Assembly: GCA_900546145.1 (NCBI GenBank)
Contig: URBN01000004.1
Location: forward strand, 74,309-138,308
Source: an uncultured Desulfovibrio sp.
GTDB lineage: Bacteria; Desulfobacterota; Desulfovibrionia; Desulfovibrionales; Desulfovibrionaceae
Length of the DNA: 64,000 bases
Direction of reading: 5' to 3'
In this document: piece after piece, positions 24,125 through 33,095 of the stretch
How positions within the stretch are numbered: the first letter of the stretch is position 1
How the letters are laid out: each line of letters starts with the position of its first letter
Position numbers and translations under genes: made by a program
The notes under the pieces: model-generated
What the model was told of the DNA's origin: nothing
The model's database searches: none
Seen by the model: only the letters and a program-made list of their open reading frames with translations

Positions 24125-25357
24125 TCAGTCCGCGTCCACCCGGACGAAGAAACCCTTTCTGAGTCTGAGAAGGTCACGCCATTGCGGGATCAGACAGATA
24201 ACACCAAGAGCGAGGTATGTGTAAGCAAAAAACCTGTGCAGACGCAGGGGATCATGGGGAAGAGCAAGCAGGGATTCAAGGGCCGGTTCATATACCGGGG
24301 ACAGAAACTGCCCGCAGAAAAGCAGAAACAGCACAACTGCCTCCTTTATCCCAAGATGCAGATTGAGCAGCAGCACAAGGGCGAACAGGGACTGCGCCGC
24401 TGTCAGGAAAATTTCCACAAACTGGTGCGTGTCCATAGCCATGGGAACTGTACTGCCGGAGCTCAGCGCGTAGCATGCGGGAATCATACCGACAAGCAGC
24501 GTCCACTGGTTAAGCTTGGATGAAAGGAGGCTGCCCAGCGCCAAGGCTGCATTGCCGCGCAGAGCGAACATGATGCCCACGATGAATTCCGGAGCCTCTG
24601 ACGCCACTGGAGCCAGCCACTGCACGAGGAGAAACTCATCGATGCCAAGGAGTTTGCCTGAAGCAACAAGGCCCTCGCTGAAAGGCTCGGCGCAGGCCGC
24701 AATGACCACGGCGGAATATATGAAAAGGAACGCCACCAGGCTGATTCGAATCTTACGGGGAAGACGTGCCAGCACGAGAGAGGGTCCTTCCTGTTCGCCG
24801 GCCTCAACAGGCCTGCGGGAAACAATGGCCATATACCCCACATACATAGAGAAAAAGATGCAGCCATCGAGCAGTGTGAGAGACCCCTTCCAGGACACGA
24901 AGAGCGCGTAGAGCGTTGCCAGACCAAGGAAAGCGAGATCCGTCCGTTTGTCATTCAGGAGATCAATTCCCCTGTGGAAACGCACGGCAAAAATAAAGAC
25001 CAGGACAGACCAGCCGAGGCCAATGAGAAGCCTGTTGGCTCCAGTCATGTTCGCGATGGCGTAATGGGTATACCGGCTGCCAGGGTTCTGCCCGGCCATC
25101 CATGTGAAGTACATATCCACGGAATATTCCGGCAGAACAGCAATAAGCGCCACGACTGCCACAGCCACGGCCTGCGGGATATCCATTTCCGCAGCCTCGC
25201 AGGTCCACGTGAGCATGAATGAAGCGCCAAAAATAGCGAAGCCGGTCAGAATGACAGCGATAAACGGTGACAGTTCCGGGTGCGTAAAACGGAGCAGCCC
25301 ACCGGGAACGCAAAGAGCCATGGTGATCAGAAAAGGCCTGAATTCAGAAATTTTCAT
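24125..25357 (-). CDS. CaCA-family cation exchanger under a Mn2+ riboswitch
   Basis: A 410-residue, about 11-TM protein with the two alpha-repeats of Ca2+/cation antiporters: ALIAVLPEYSVDMYF and APVASEAPEFIVGIMFALRG. It therefore exchanges a divalent cation for Na+ or H+. The gene lies directly downstream of a yybP-ykoY aptamer with terminator, the Mn2+-sensing riboswitch that turns on Mn2+ efflux genes. Export of Mn2+ (possibly also Ca2+) is thus the best functional guess. Confidence 0.87.
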   Translation of the reverse strand: MKISEFRPFLITMALCVPGGLLRFTHPELSPFIAVILTGFAIFGASFMLTWTCEAAEMDIPQAVAVAVVALIAVLPEYSVDMYFTWMAGQNPGSRYTHYAIANMTGANRLLIGLGWSVLVFIFAVRFHRGIDLLNDKRTDLAFLGLATLYALFVSWKGSLTLLDGCIFFSMYVGYMAIVSRRPVEAGEQEGPSLVLARLPRKIRISLVAFLFIYSAVVIAACAEPFSEGLVASGKLLGIDEFLLVQWLAPVASEAPEFIVGIMFALRGNAALALGSLLSSKLNQWTLLVGMIPACYALSSGSTVPMAMDTHQFVEIFLTAAQSLFALVLLLNLHLGIKEAVVLFLLFCGQFLSPVYEPALESLLALPHDPLRLHRFFAYTYLALGVICLIPQWRDLLRLRKGFFVRVDAD

Positions 25358-25378
25358 CTTCCCCCCTGCGCCGGGGCG

Positions 25379-25420
25379 AAAAAAAAAGGCCCCGGCATAT
25401 CAGATGTATATGCCAAGGTC
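25379..25420 (-). terminator. Riboswitch-controlled terminator
   Basis: On the minus strand CCTTGGCATAT pairs with ATATGCCGGGG (7 Watson-Crick pairs plus a G-U/G-C extension), followed by GCC and nine T. The CCTTG of this stem also forms the 3' arm of the aptamer P1 stem, so aptamer and terminator are mutually exclusive: the expected ON switch upon Mn2+ binding. Confidence 0.85.
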
Positions 25421-25510
25421 TCACTTGCCAGCCTCAGGCCGGTGGCTATACCAGGCTTGCGCCATGCTGTTGATATAACCCGGGTTACACGAACCCAGCT
25501 ACTCCCCTTG
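25414..25510 (-). ncRNA. yybP-ykoY manganese riboswitch
   Basis: On the minus strand the leader starts CAAGGGGAGTAGC and ends GCAAGTGAGACCTTG, the two invariant blocks of the yybP-ykoY class. P1 forms between CAAGG and CCTTG, with two further hairpins in between (GGGTT/AACCC, and a GCC/GGC helix). It precedes the exchanger gene by about 57 bases. Members of this class bind Mn2+ and control Mn2+ exporters. Confidence 0.9.
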
Positions 25511-26250
25511 TGGGGCTATTGTATAGCCTCGGGATTTTTCCGCGTCAAGAAGGGAAATAATCCAGCTCTGAATACCACGTCATCTTCTGCCGAAAAGATA
25601 CGTACCAGGCAGAGACATACGTACCCCGCATTCCCGTCGCTGCAGCTCTGCATACCAGTACTCTTCATCCGTCCGCGGACCCCTCCGGACATCCCCGGTC
25701 CTCTGGTAATGCGCCTCTTCCGCTCCATGGCTGCAATCGTTACCGACAAAGCGCACCTTCCGCGGGAGAGACACTTTCGCCGTGGAAACAGAAAGCAGCG
25801 TGTCGGACTACCCAGTATGGGGTAACGCCACGCCGCTGACTTCATGGACTCTTCGTCCGATTTTCATGAATTCTTCTGCGTACGCAGGGAAAAGACAGGA
25901 GTCAGCATACAATGATGGGAGGGAAATCCATGAGATGGGAAGCCTGATGAGCCAGCCCTGCCAGCCATTTATCAATATATCTTCATTCAATATTTTAATA
26001 TATAAAAATATATTTTAATAATCTGAAATAAAACAATTATTTATATCTGCAACGTTTTACTTTTCACGATTTTTCGCGAAAATAAGAGAATATCATCCAT
26101 GACTGGTGAGCCGACTGCCGGGAATCCGCCCCGATACCCCCTGTCCACCGGGAGAAAGAGCTGATGCTTCCTCACCTGTGGCGTAACTGATACTGCGCCG
26201 GGGAAAAATTTCCCTGAAAACAGGAGACAGCATCAAATTAATGTAGAACT
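25511..26250. other. Long intergenic stretch with AT-rich core, no gene seen
   Basis: About 740 bases lie between the riboswitch and the 3' end of uvrC. Short frames exist in both directions but show no recognisable protein features. Positions 25970-26070 are strikingly AT-rich (TTTTAATATATAAAAATATA and similar) against the GC-rich surroundings. The stretch must hold the exchanger promoter near 25530-25580. No tRNA or clear hairpin transcript was identified. Confidence 0.5.
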
Positions 26251-28131
26251 TTAATTTTTTCTCTGGGTATCCACATTCCCGTGCAGATGCGCGTAAAGCG
26301 CCTCCGCGCGGGTTCTGCCTATACCCGGCAGTTTCTGGAGGTCGGCAATCGTGGCCTTCTGCATGGCCTCAAAATTACTGAAGGCATCCCAGAGCAGACG
26401 GGCCGTGGAAGGTCCTATTCCCGGAAGACGCATGATTTCCCCGGACATGGCAGCCCCTGTGCGGGCACGGCGGTGACGGGTGATGGTGAAACGATGGGTG
26501 GCATCACGTACCTGCTGCAGGAAAAGAATCTCAGGACCTCCCTGCCGGAGAGGAAGGGGATTACTGCGGCCAGGCAGGAAAATTCTGTCAGCCACGTTGC
26601 CGGCTCGTCTGTCGGCATGCCCGGCCTCATCCCGGGCCTTGGCTATACCTGCAAGAGGAAAAAGTCCCGGCCTTCCGGCATCCTCGAGCCCCTTTTCAAC
26701 GGCTGCAATCTGGCCTCTGCCTCCGTCTATAAGCAGCAGATCGGGCCAGGGCGGACCGCTTTCCGTAACGCGGCGCATAACCCAGTCGTGCAGGCTCCTG
26801 TAATCATCACCGCCATCCGGCATGGCATAATTGCGGTATTCACCCTTTGAAGGCATTCCCTGCACATAGACGACCAGCCCCACGCGCGTCTGCCGGCCGC
26901 CGGTATGAGAGACGTCCACGCATTCGATGCGATCTGGCCGCTTCGGCAGATACAGGGCCTTCTGAATGAGGGCAAGGATATCCGCGCCCTCCCGCGTCAT
27001 ACTGGAGCGTCTGCGCGATTCCTCTCTGGCGTTGGACTGGGCTATGTCCACGAGTCGGTTGTCCGCCTGATTCTGGGGAGCCACAATACGTACGGAGCCG
27101 CCGCGGCGTTCCGCAAGCGTCTGTTCCAGCGCCTCATGGGCTTCGCCGGAGGAAGCATTTCCTTCCTCTTCTGCTTCTTCGTCGCGCGGAAGCCAGGGCA
27201 GCAGGATACGCGGGGGCGGAAGAACCATATCATAGAACTGTCCCAGAAAACTCCACAGAATTTCTGAAGCGTCTTCAAAAGAAAGCCCGGGCCAGAAGAA
27301 CGAACGTCCGTCTGTCACGGCGCCGCCGCGCACGAAAATGACGCCGAGGGACAATCCGTGTTCATCGGAATAGAGGCCTACGACGTCCATGTCTCCGCCG
27401 CCGGGGAGCACCGTCGCCTGTCGTTCCACGGTCTTCTCCACGGCCTGGATCTGGTCGCGATAGACCGCCGCCTTTTCAAACTCCAGAGCATCAGCCGCGG
27501 CTTCCATCTTTTCCCTGAGCTCACGGAGGAGTTCAGAGGAACGGCCGGAAAGCACGTCACAGACCTTCTCAACCTGTTCACGATAGAGACCGGGATCCAG
27601 CGTTCCCGTACACGGGGCGAGACACTGCCTCATATGGTAGTAGAGACAGGGTCTGACGCGGTTCTTCATGGCCCTGTCGCTGCAGCGGCGCAGGGGAAAA
27701 GCTCTGTGCAGAAGTTTCCACGTTTCACGGGCAGCCAGAGCCGAGGTATAAGGACCGAAATAACGCGCCCCGTCGTGACGCGCGTGACGCACTATCTCCA
27801 GCCGCGGATAGCGGGCCTTTATATCACACCTGAAAAGAGCGTACTGCTTGTCGTCCCGCAGAATGATATTGTAGTGCGGACGGTATTTCTTGATGAGGCT
27901 GGACTCGAGAAGAAAAGCCTCCTTCTCCGTGGTCGTAGTCAGGAACTCTATGCTCACGGCGTGTGAAAGCATGGCCCTGGTCTTGATCGGCAGGCCCTCG
28001 GGACGAAAATACGACAGCACACGCCTGCGCAGAACGCGGGCCTTGCCCACATAAATCACCTGCTCCCGCGCATCCCGGTACATGTAGACGCCGGGACTCA
28101 GAGGTATGCTTGATGGTTCCGGTCTCTGCAT
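26251..28131 (-). CDS. uvrC: UvrABC excinuclease subunit C
   Basis: A 626-residue protein with all UvrC parts in order: N-terminal GIY-YIG nuclease (SPGVYMYRD ... VIYVGKARVLRRRVLSYF), Cys-rich segment (RPCLYYHMRQCLAPC), UVR motif, RNase-H-like second nuclease (ECVDVSHTGG ... LLIDGGRGQ), and C-terminal tandem helix-hairpin-helix (LPGIGPSTARLL, LPGIGRTRAEAL). It makes both incisions in nucleotide excision repair. It is last in a pgi - kinase - regulator - uvrC arrangement, 27 bases after the regulator. Confidence 0.96.
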   Translation of the reverse strand: MQRPEPSSIPLSPGVYMYRDAREQVIYVGKARVLRRRVLSYFRPEGLPIKTRAMLSHAVSIEFLTTTTEKEAFLLESSLIKKYRPHYNIILRDDKQYALFRCDIKARYPRLEIVRHARHDGARYFGPYTSALAARETWKLLHRAFPLRRCSDRAMKNRVRPCLYYHMRQCLAPCTGTLDPGLYREQVEKVCDVLSGRSSELLRELREKMEAAADALEFEKAAVYRDQIQAVEKTVERQATVLPGGGDMDVVGLYSDEHGLSLGVIFVRGGAVTDGRSFFWPGLSFEDASEILWSFLGQFYDMVLPPPRILLPWLPRDEEAEEEGNASSGEAHEALEQTLAERRGGSVRIVAPQNQADNRLVDIAQSNAREESRRRSSMTREGADILALIQKALYLPKRPDRIECVDVSHTGGRQTRVGLVVYVQGMPSKGEYRNYAMPDGGDDYRSLHDWVMRRVTESGPPWPDLLLIDGGRGQIAAVEKGLEDAGRPGLFPLAGIAKARDEAGHADRRAGNVADRIFLPGRSNPLPLRQGGPEILFLQQVRDATHRFTITRHRRARTGAAMSGEIMRLPGIGPSTARLLWDAFSNFEAMQKATIADLQKLPGIGRTRAEALYAHLHGNVDTQRKN

Positions 28132-28158
28132 AGGTTCCGAAGGACTCCCGAAAACCGG

Positions 28159-29544
28159 CTAATGGCCGGTGATGCCATACTTTTTCAGCTTGTACTGCAG
28201 AAGGCTCTTGGAGATATTGAGAAGCTCGGCCGCTTTGACCTGAACAAGATCCGCACGGACAAGGGCACGGCGGATGAGCGCAGCCTCAATCTTCTGCAGG
28301 GTATCCGCGAGATCAAGCTGCACGGGCAGAAGGTCCACGGCACTTTTGAACTGGGATTCCTCATCGCGGATTTCGGCAGGCAGGTTCTCTTCCTCGATGA
28401 CATTTCCGGGAACAAGCACCATGCAGCTTTCCACGACGTTTTCAAGCTGGCGTATATTGCCCGGCCAGTCGTAGCCTGTCAGATAATTGAGGGCCTGCGT
28501 GGAAAAGCTCTTCTGCTGCTTCATGTTGTTGTCAGCCGTAAACTTCGCCACGAAATGCGCCACCAGAAGAGGAATGTCCTCCCTGCGCTCTCGCAGGGGC
28601 GGCAGATGAATCTGTACAACGTTGACCCTGTAGTAAAGATCCTCGCGGAAGGTTCCTTCCTCGACCTTCTTGGCCAGATCGGTATTTGTGGCCATGACGA
28701 AACGCACATCCACCTCAATGGGCGTGCTGCCGCCGACGCGCTCGAATCTGCGGTCCTGGAGAAGACGCAGAAGTTTAACCTGCAGGTCGGGGGTCAGAGC
28801 CGCCATATCATCAAGAAAAAGAGTCCCTCCATCGGCCTGTTCCACGCGTCCACGGCGTATGGCCGGCGTTCCGGCGGAAGAAGCTGTTTCCTGGCCAAAA
28901 AGTTCCTTTTCCAACGCGTCACCGGTGAGCGCAGCGCATTCCACGACAACAAAGGGCTTGTCCTTGCGTGGGCTGCCCAGATGTACAGCGCGGGCTACCA
29001 GTTCCTTCCCTGTGCCTGATTCGCCTGTGATAAGCACGGTCGTACGCCCGGGAGCCGCACGCTCCACCATCAGCTTGACCTGGGAAATTCCCGCGCTGCG
29101 GCCGATGATGGTATGAAGGCCGAAGCGCTCCTGCATGGCTTCCTGCAAAAGCTTGTATTCACGATGGGCCTGGGCCAGTTCGACGGCGTTATGGATAGAG
29201 AGCAGAAGCTCGTCATTGGAAAAAGGCTTGGTGATATAATCGAAAGCTCCGTACTTCATGGTCTCCACAGCGCTTTCAATGGTGCCGAAGGCTGTCATGA
29301 TAAGGACGGGAATATACGGCCACTGCTTCTTTACGCGTTCCAGCACATCAAGCCCTGTAATGCGCGGCATCTTCATGTCCGTAACGACAACGTCCACCTC
29401 GCTCTCCTGAAGAAAAGCCAGCGCTGTCTCCGGGTCGCTCAGCGCGGTGACGGTGTACCCCTCATCTTCGAGCAGTGTCTGCAGGACAAGCAGGTAGTTT
29501 TTTTCGTCATCAATAATCAGAATATGGGCATTCTTCTCACTCAT
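28159..29544 (-). CDS. NtrC-like response regulator lacking the GAFTGA loop
   Basis: A 461-residue protein with receiver (phospho-acceptor Asp56, VVVTDMKMP), AAA+ and Fis-type helix-turn-helix domains. Walker A is intact (GESGTGKE, 174-181). Where ELFG is normally followed by the sigma-54-contacting GAFTGA loop, residues 215-231 read ELFGQETASSAGTPAIR, and Walker B is FLDDMA instead of FLDEIG. Without GAFTGA it is unlikely to remodel sigma-54 in the normal way. It may regulate sigma-70 promoters, as TyrR does. It pairs with the kinase encoded upstream. Confidence 0.9.
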   Translation of the reverse strand: MSEKNAHILIIDDEKNYLLVLQTLLEDEGYTVTALSDPETALAFLQESEVDVVVTDMKMPRITGLDVLERVKKQWPYIPVLIMTAFGTIESAVETMKYGAFDYITKPFSNDELLLSIHNAVELAQAHREYKLLQEAMQERFGLHTIIGRSAGISQVKLMVERAAPGRTTVLITGESGTGKELVARAVHLGSPRKDKPFVVVECAALTGDALEKELFGQETASSAGTPAIRRGRVEQADGGTLFLDDMAALTPDLQVKLLRLLQDRRFERVGGSTPIEVDVRFVMATNTDLAKKVEEGTFREDLYYRVNVVQIHLPPLRERREDIPLLVAHFVAKFTADNNMKQQKSFSTQALNYLTGYDWPGNIRQLENVVESCMVLVPGNVIEEENLPAEIRDEESQFKSAVDLLPVQLDLADTLQKIEAALIRRALVRADLVQVKAAELLNISKSLLQYKLKKYGITGH

Positions 29545-29670
29545 AGTTCTCTCCCGGAGGCATCACATAGGACGATCGCGTTCCCGCCGGCTCTCCCGGT
29601 GGACCGTCATCATTCAAAAATAATCATCTCACAGGGAAAGGGAAGAAATTCATTTTTTCCAAAATGAATT

Positions 29671-31242
29671 CTACCCTTTCCTGTCGGAAGCCGATTTGCT
29701 GCCGGCTTCTCCGGAAAGCGTTTCCCTGGCTTCACTCACGGCTTTACTGTTCATGTATTCCACTGCCAGGGGCAGAGTGACTTCCACCCTGGCACCGCCT
29801 TCTTCAGCATTGGAGAGTTCGATGGTACCACCATGACTTTCAATAATGGACTTGACAATGGGCAGTCCGAGGCCGGTTCCGCCTTCTTTGGTGGTAAAAA
29901 ACGGTTCAAGGAGATGCGGGAGCGTCTCGGGATCGAATCCCTTGCCGGAATCCGTAAAATCAAGAACAGCCCTGTCTTCCCTGCGGAATACGTGGATGTC
30001 GATGGTTCCTCCCATATCGAGAGCCTGCTGTGCGTTGGCAAGGACGTTGTAAAACGCCCGATACAAAAGATCCTTGTCACCCAGAACCCAGAGATCCTCC
30101 TCGAAATTCTTCTTCAGTCCGACTCCGCTCCTTCCGAACTCCCCTTCCACAAAGGCCAGAATCTGATCAATGACCAGTTCGAGCTCTACGGGATCCTGAC
30201 GAGGCTGACGGGGGCGGGCATAATCGAGAAAGTCATTCACAGTCTGGGAAAGGCGCACGGACTCGTCATAAATCGCCTGCAGGAGGCGCACCGTCCCCTT
30301 ATCCACCTTGTCGGCCCTCCGCTGCAGAAGCTCGGCCGTGGACCGGATAATCCCCAGAGGATTGCGAATCTCGTGGGCGATGCTGGCCACCACTCTACCC
30401 ATGCTCACCAGCCGCTCAGTACTCTGTATTTCCTTTTCGAGCTGTCTGTTCTTCTGCATGCGCTCGGTCAGCACGCGCTCCGCCCTGTGAATGATGACGA
30501 GAAGGAGAGCGAAAAGAATAGCCGAGGACAGCAGGCACATGACAACGATAATGCACTGAAAGACCAGGACCTGGACATAGTCAGACGTGATATCCTGGGT
30601 CAGCTCAAGCACCCCCAGCACGGGAGACTGACTGCCTATACGGTAGCTGTCTCCCCGCAGGGGAAACAGCACGCGAAGCTGGAACACACCGGGCTCGAGG
30701 GGCAGCCTGAACGGAACCTGCCAGAGAGGAAACTGGCTGTGAATCACAGGCTTGGGCGTGACGCCGCCGAGGACCTTTTCAAGCCCGAGAGGAGCGATTC
30801 CCTTTTTGCCTATCTCTCCGGCGTCAGTAGAATAGGCCACCACGTGCGAGAAATCATAGACGCGCAGCCTGTCCACGGGCAGTCCTTCGATGACCGACTT
30901 CACCACGGAATCGAGACGCTGGTACTGCTGCTCCTGACGCAGGGCTATGCGCCCGTATTCCAGGATGGTCGGCACAGCGAAGCGCTGAAAAATCTGGTTG
31001 TTCAGATTTTTGGCAAGCAGGGTCGCAAATTCCTCCTGCCGCTGCATAAGGGTCTGCCGGGCCGAGTTGGAAATGAAAAAGGAGAGAGCGAGGCTGGTCA
31101 GGAGAACCACGGCCAGGGAACACCAGGAAAGCGTACGCGCATAACTGAGCGACAGTCCTCTTTCGGTTTCATCCACGGCTTTTTCCGCGGCGCTGACCGC
31201 GTTTTCTGCATACCTGGCATCCTTTTCTCTGAGACCTTTCAT
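29671..31242 (-). CDS. Sensor histidine kinase with periplasmic sensor domain
   Basis: A 523-residue kinase. TM1 (about 40-60) and TM2 (about 230-255) flank a roughly 165-residue periplasmic domain. A coiled linker, the H-box SIAHEIRNPLGIIRST, and an ATPase domain (N-box NVLANAQQAL, DSGKGFDP, GTGLGLPIV) follow. It lies between pgi and the GAFTGA-less regulator, its likely phosphorylation partner, separated by a 126-base gap that contains an AT-rich hairpin near 29650. The ligand is unknown. Confidence 0.9.
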   Translation of the reverse strand: MKGLREKDARYAENAVSAAEKAVDETERGLSLSYARTLSWCSLAVVLLTSLALSFFISNSARQTLMQRQEEFATLLAKNLNNQIFQRFAVPTILEYGRIALRQEQQYQRLDSVVKSVIEGLPVDRLRVYDFSHVVAYSTDAGEIGKKGIAPLGLEKVLGGVTPKPVIHSQFPLWQVPFRLPLEPGVFQLRVLFPLRGDSYRIGSQSPVLGVLELTQDITSDYVQVLVFQCIIVVMCLLSSAILFALLLVIIHRAERVLTERMQKNRQLEKEIQSTERLVSMGRVVASIAHEIRNPLGIIRSTAELLQRRADKVDKGTVRLLQAIYDESVRLSQTVNDFLDYARPRQPRQDPVELELVIDQILAFVEGEFGRSGVGLKKNFEEDLWVLGDKDLLYRAFYNVLANAQQALDMGGTIDIHVFRREDRAVLDFTDSGKGFDPETLPHLLEPFFTTKEGGTGLGLPIVKSIIESHGGTIELSNAEEGGARVEVTLPLAVEYMNSKAVSEARETLSGEAGSKSASDRKG

Positions 31243-31272
31243 CCTTCCCTCCCCGGCCCGCGCGGAACCAAA

Positions 31273-32619
31273 CTAGAAGTCCTGCTTCTCTTCAGGCTTT
31301 TTCAGGAATTGATCGAGCGCCTCCTTGTCAGCCTCGAAACCGGGCTTGCCGAGGCGGGCGTTGGCCAGATGCTTACCCAGTTCAACGGCCGGCTGATCAA
31401 GAGGATTAATCCCCATGAGCCACCCGGTGAACACGGTCGCGGCTTCAAGAAGCATCATCAGGCGGCCGCCGGATTTTTCACTGGCGTCATCGAGAGCGAT
31501 ATGCACAAGCGGCGTGTCATGGCAGCACAGAGCCATACGGGTTCCCATGGCCTCGGCTTTGAGCAGTTCCCCGAAATGCTTCCCGGAAAGGAACTTCCAC
31601 TCCTCGGGGAGGTCACTGCCGAACACTGGTCCCTCTGAGGGGGAATGTCCGGTGACAAAGAGGCAGCCTTTGTTGCGGATACCATCCAGAAACATCTGGT
31701 TGATGGAGTGCTGATCCGTGACGCCTGTGGCGGGCACGGGCATGGTGCCGAGTCCATCCTTGCCGAGGCTTTCAGCCCACAGCTGACCGAACCAAGGGCC
31801 GTAGGTGGCGAAAAGAGGTTCGTAGCAGAAGAAGATGAGCTGGGTGTAATCATATTCTTCGAGGGCACGCGCCCAGCAGGCCAGGGCAAAGGACGGATGT
31901 CCGGCAAGACTTTCCGGATGTTCGGCCAGAGGCCTGGCCACGGACGCAGCTCCATCAAGCAGGGCCTTCCAGTCGATACCGAGAAAAGCAGCAGGCAGAA
32001 GCCCCACCGCAGACAGAGCGGAATAACGGCCGCCAAGGTTGTCGGGCACTTCAAGAGACGGGAATCCGAACTTTCCGGCTTCTTCGCGGAGAAAACCCTT
32101 CTTCAGATCCGTCACCACAATCATGTGCTTCTTCCAGTCTTCGCCAAGGGCTTTCTTCAGCCAGTCACAGGCAAGGAAATACTGGGAAATCGTCTCAATG
32201 GTGCCGCCGGACTTGCTGATGGTGACGACCATGGTGTCTCTGGGATCAAGACGCCTGAACCATTCCGAAAGGGTGTAGGGATCAACATTATCCGCGATCC
32301 ACAGGCTGCGTCCGTCCGGACCCGATCCACCGGGCATATCCTGAGCCGGAGCGAAAGCGCGCTGCATGGCCCTGGCACCGAGCGCTGAGCCGCCAATACC
32401 GAGGACGAGCATATTGTGATATTCTCGTGCCCTGACAGCCACATCGGGAAGATCTCTCTTCAGAGGATCCACATAGCCCATTTTCAGGAAAGGCAGACTT
32501 CCACCATCAAGCTCCCTGGCGAGACGGCGGGCGAGCTCGCCCGCGCGGCTTTTCAGAGCGTCACAGTGCGCACGGCGCACCCTGCCCGTATAGGCTCTGG
32601 ACCATTCAATGTACGCCAT
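31273..32619 (-). CDS. pgi: Glucose-6-phosphate isomerase
   Basis: A 448-residue isomerase of the shorter bacterial type. Sugar-phosphate and signature motifs are LGIGGSALGARA, TISKSGGTIETIS, and GVTDQHSINQMF. It interconverts glucose-6-phosphate and fructose-6-phosphate. Its Shine-Dalgarno AAGGAG and the six T before the ATG are part of a terminator-like hairpin, so expression is probably attenuated. The two-component genes follow by 30 bases. Confidence 0.95.
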   Translation of the reverse strand: MAYIEWSRAYTGRVRRAHCDALKSRAGELARRLARELDGGSLPFLKMGYVDPLKRDLPDVAVRAREYHNMLVLGIGGSALGARAMQRAFAPAQDMPGGSGPDGRSLWIADNVDPYTLSEWFRRLDPRDTMVVTISKSGGTIETISQYFLACDWLKKALGEDWKKHMIVVTDLKKGFLREEAGKFGFPSLEVPDNLGGRYSALSAVGLLPAAFLGIDWKALLDGAASVARPLAEHPESLAGHPSFALACWARALEEYDYTQLIFFCYEPLFATYGPWFGQLWAESLGKDGLGTMPVPATGVTDQHSINQMFLDGIRNKGCLFVTGHSPSEGPVFGSDLPEEWKFLSGKHFGELLKAEAMGTRMALCCHDTPLVHIALDDASEKSGGRLMMLLEAATVFTGWLMGINPLDQPAVELGKHLANARLGKPGFEADKEALDQFLKKPEEKQDF

Positions 32620-32688
32620 AAAAAACTCCTTCCCCGGCTCATTTCCGGGGCAGACAAAAGGAATGCGGGAAACCGGAACCGGGGAAGG
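32620..32688 (-). promoter_or_regulatory. Attenuator-like leader of pgi with competing hairpins
   Basis: On the plus strand CCTTCCCCGG (32628-32637) can pair with CCGGGGAAGG (32679-32688). Its CCCCGG core (32632-32637) can instead pair with CCGGGG at 32645-32650. On the minus strand the 3' arm is followed by AG and six T, directly before the pgi ATG, so the terminator arm includes the pgi ribosome site. It ends the upstream Cys4-protein transcript and may gate read-through into pgi. Confidence 0.55.
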
Positions 32689-32693
32689 TTTTG

Positions 32694-33092
32694 TCAGGCT
32701 CTCTGCCTTTCCCCGGCCACTAAATCGGAAACGTGCATCCTTCTGCTAATGCGTTCGTATGTCTTTGGCATGACGCCGAAGCGATACTCCCACAGAACAC
32801 AGCGGGACTCGCCGCCACAGGAGCGGACTTCTCCCCTTCCCCCCGCGCAGCACAGGCAGAAGCGGCGGATGGCCCTGAGACACTGTCTCTGCTCGTTCCC
32901 TGCGGCCATGTGGGTAATGGTGTTTTCCCGCACGCTGAGACGATGAACGAAAAAGGCGCAGCCGCTATCCTCACAGCCGGCGACAAAACTTTCCTGGCCG
33001 CCCTGACAATCAAGACAGAATTGTCTGACCCGTTCCATGGGACCGAGGACGAAGGAAAGAAGGGTGTCAGCCTGCTGACTGACTTTTCCCAT
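32694..33092 (-). CDS. Protein with duplicated Cys4 (zinc-ribbon-like) motif
   Basis: A 132-residue protein built from two copies of the same unit: RVRQFCLDCQGG ... C ... C ... HR (Cys26, 29, 40, 45) and AIRRFCLCCAGG ... C ... C ... YRFG (Cys79, 82, 92, 98). Each unit has four cysteines fit to bind zinc or iron. The unit recalls small CLxCxGG proteins seen in other anaerobes and phages, of unknown role. It starts 3 bases after the SEC-C protein gene and lacks a clear ribosome site, so translation is probably coupled. Confidence 0.72.
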   Translation of the reverse strand: MGKVSQQADTLLSFVLGPMERVRQFCLDCQGGQESFVAGCEDSGCAFFVHRLSVRENTITHMAAGNEQRQCLRAIRRFCLCCAGGRGEVRSCGGESRCVLWEYRFGVMPKTYERISRRMHVSDLVAGERQRA

Positions 33093-33095
33093 AAC

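Noticed and set aside
25280..25845. Small overlapping frames in the intergenic stretch before the exchanger gene
   Set aside because: They overlap the riboswitch or lack ribosome sites and recognisable protein features.
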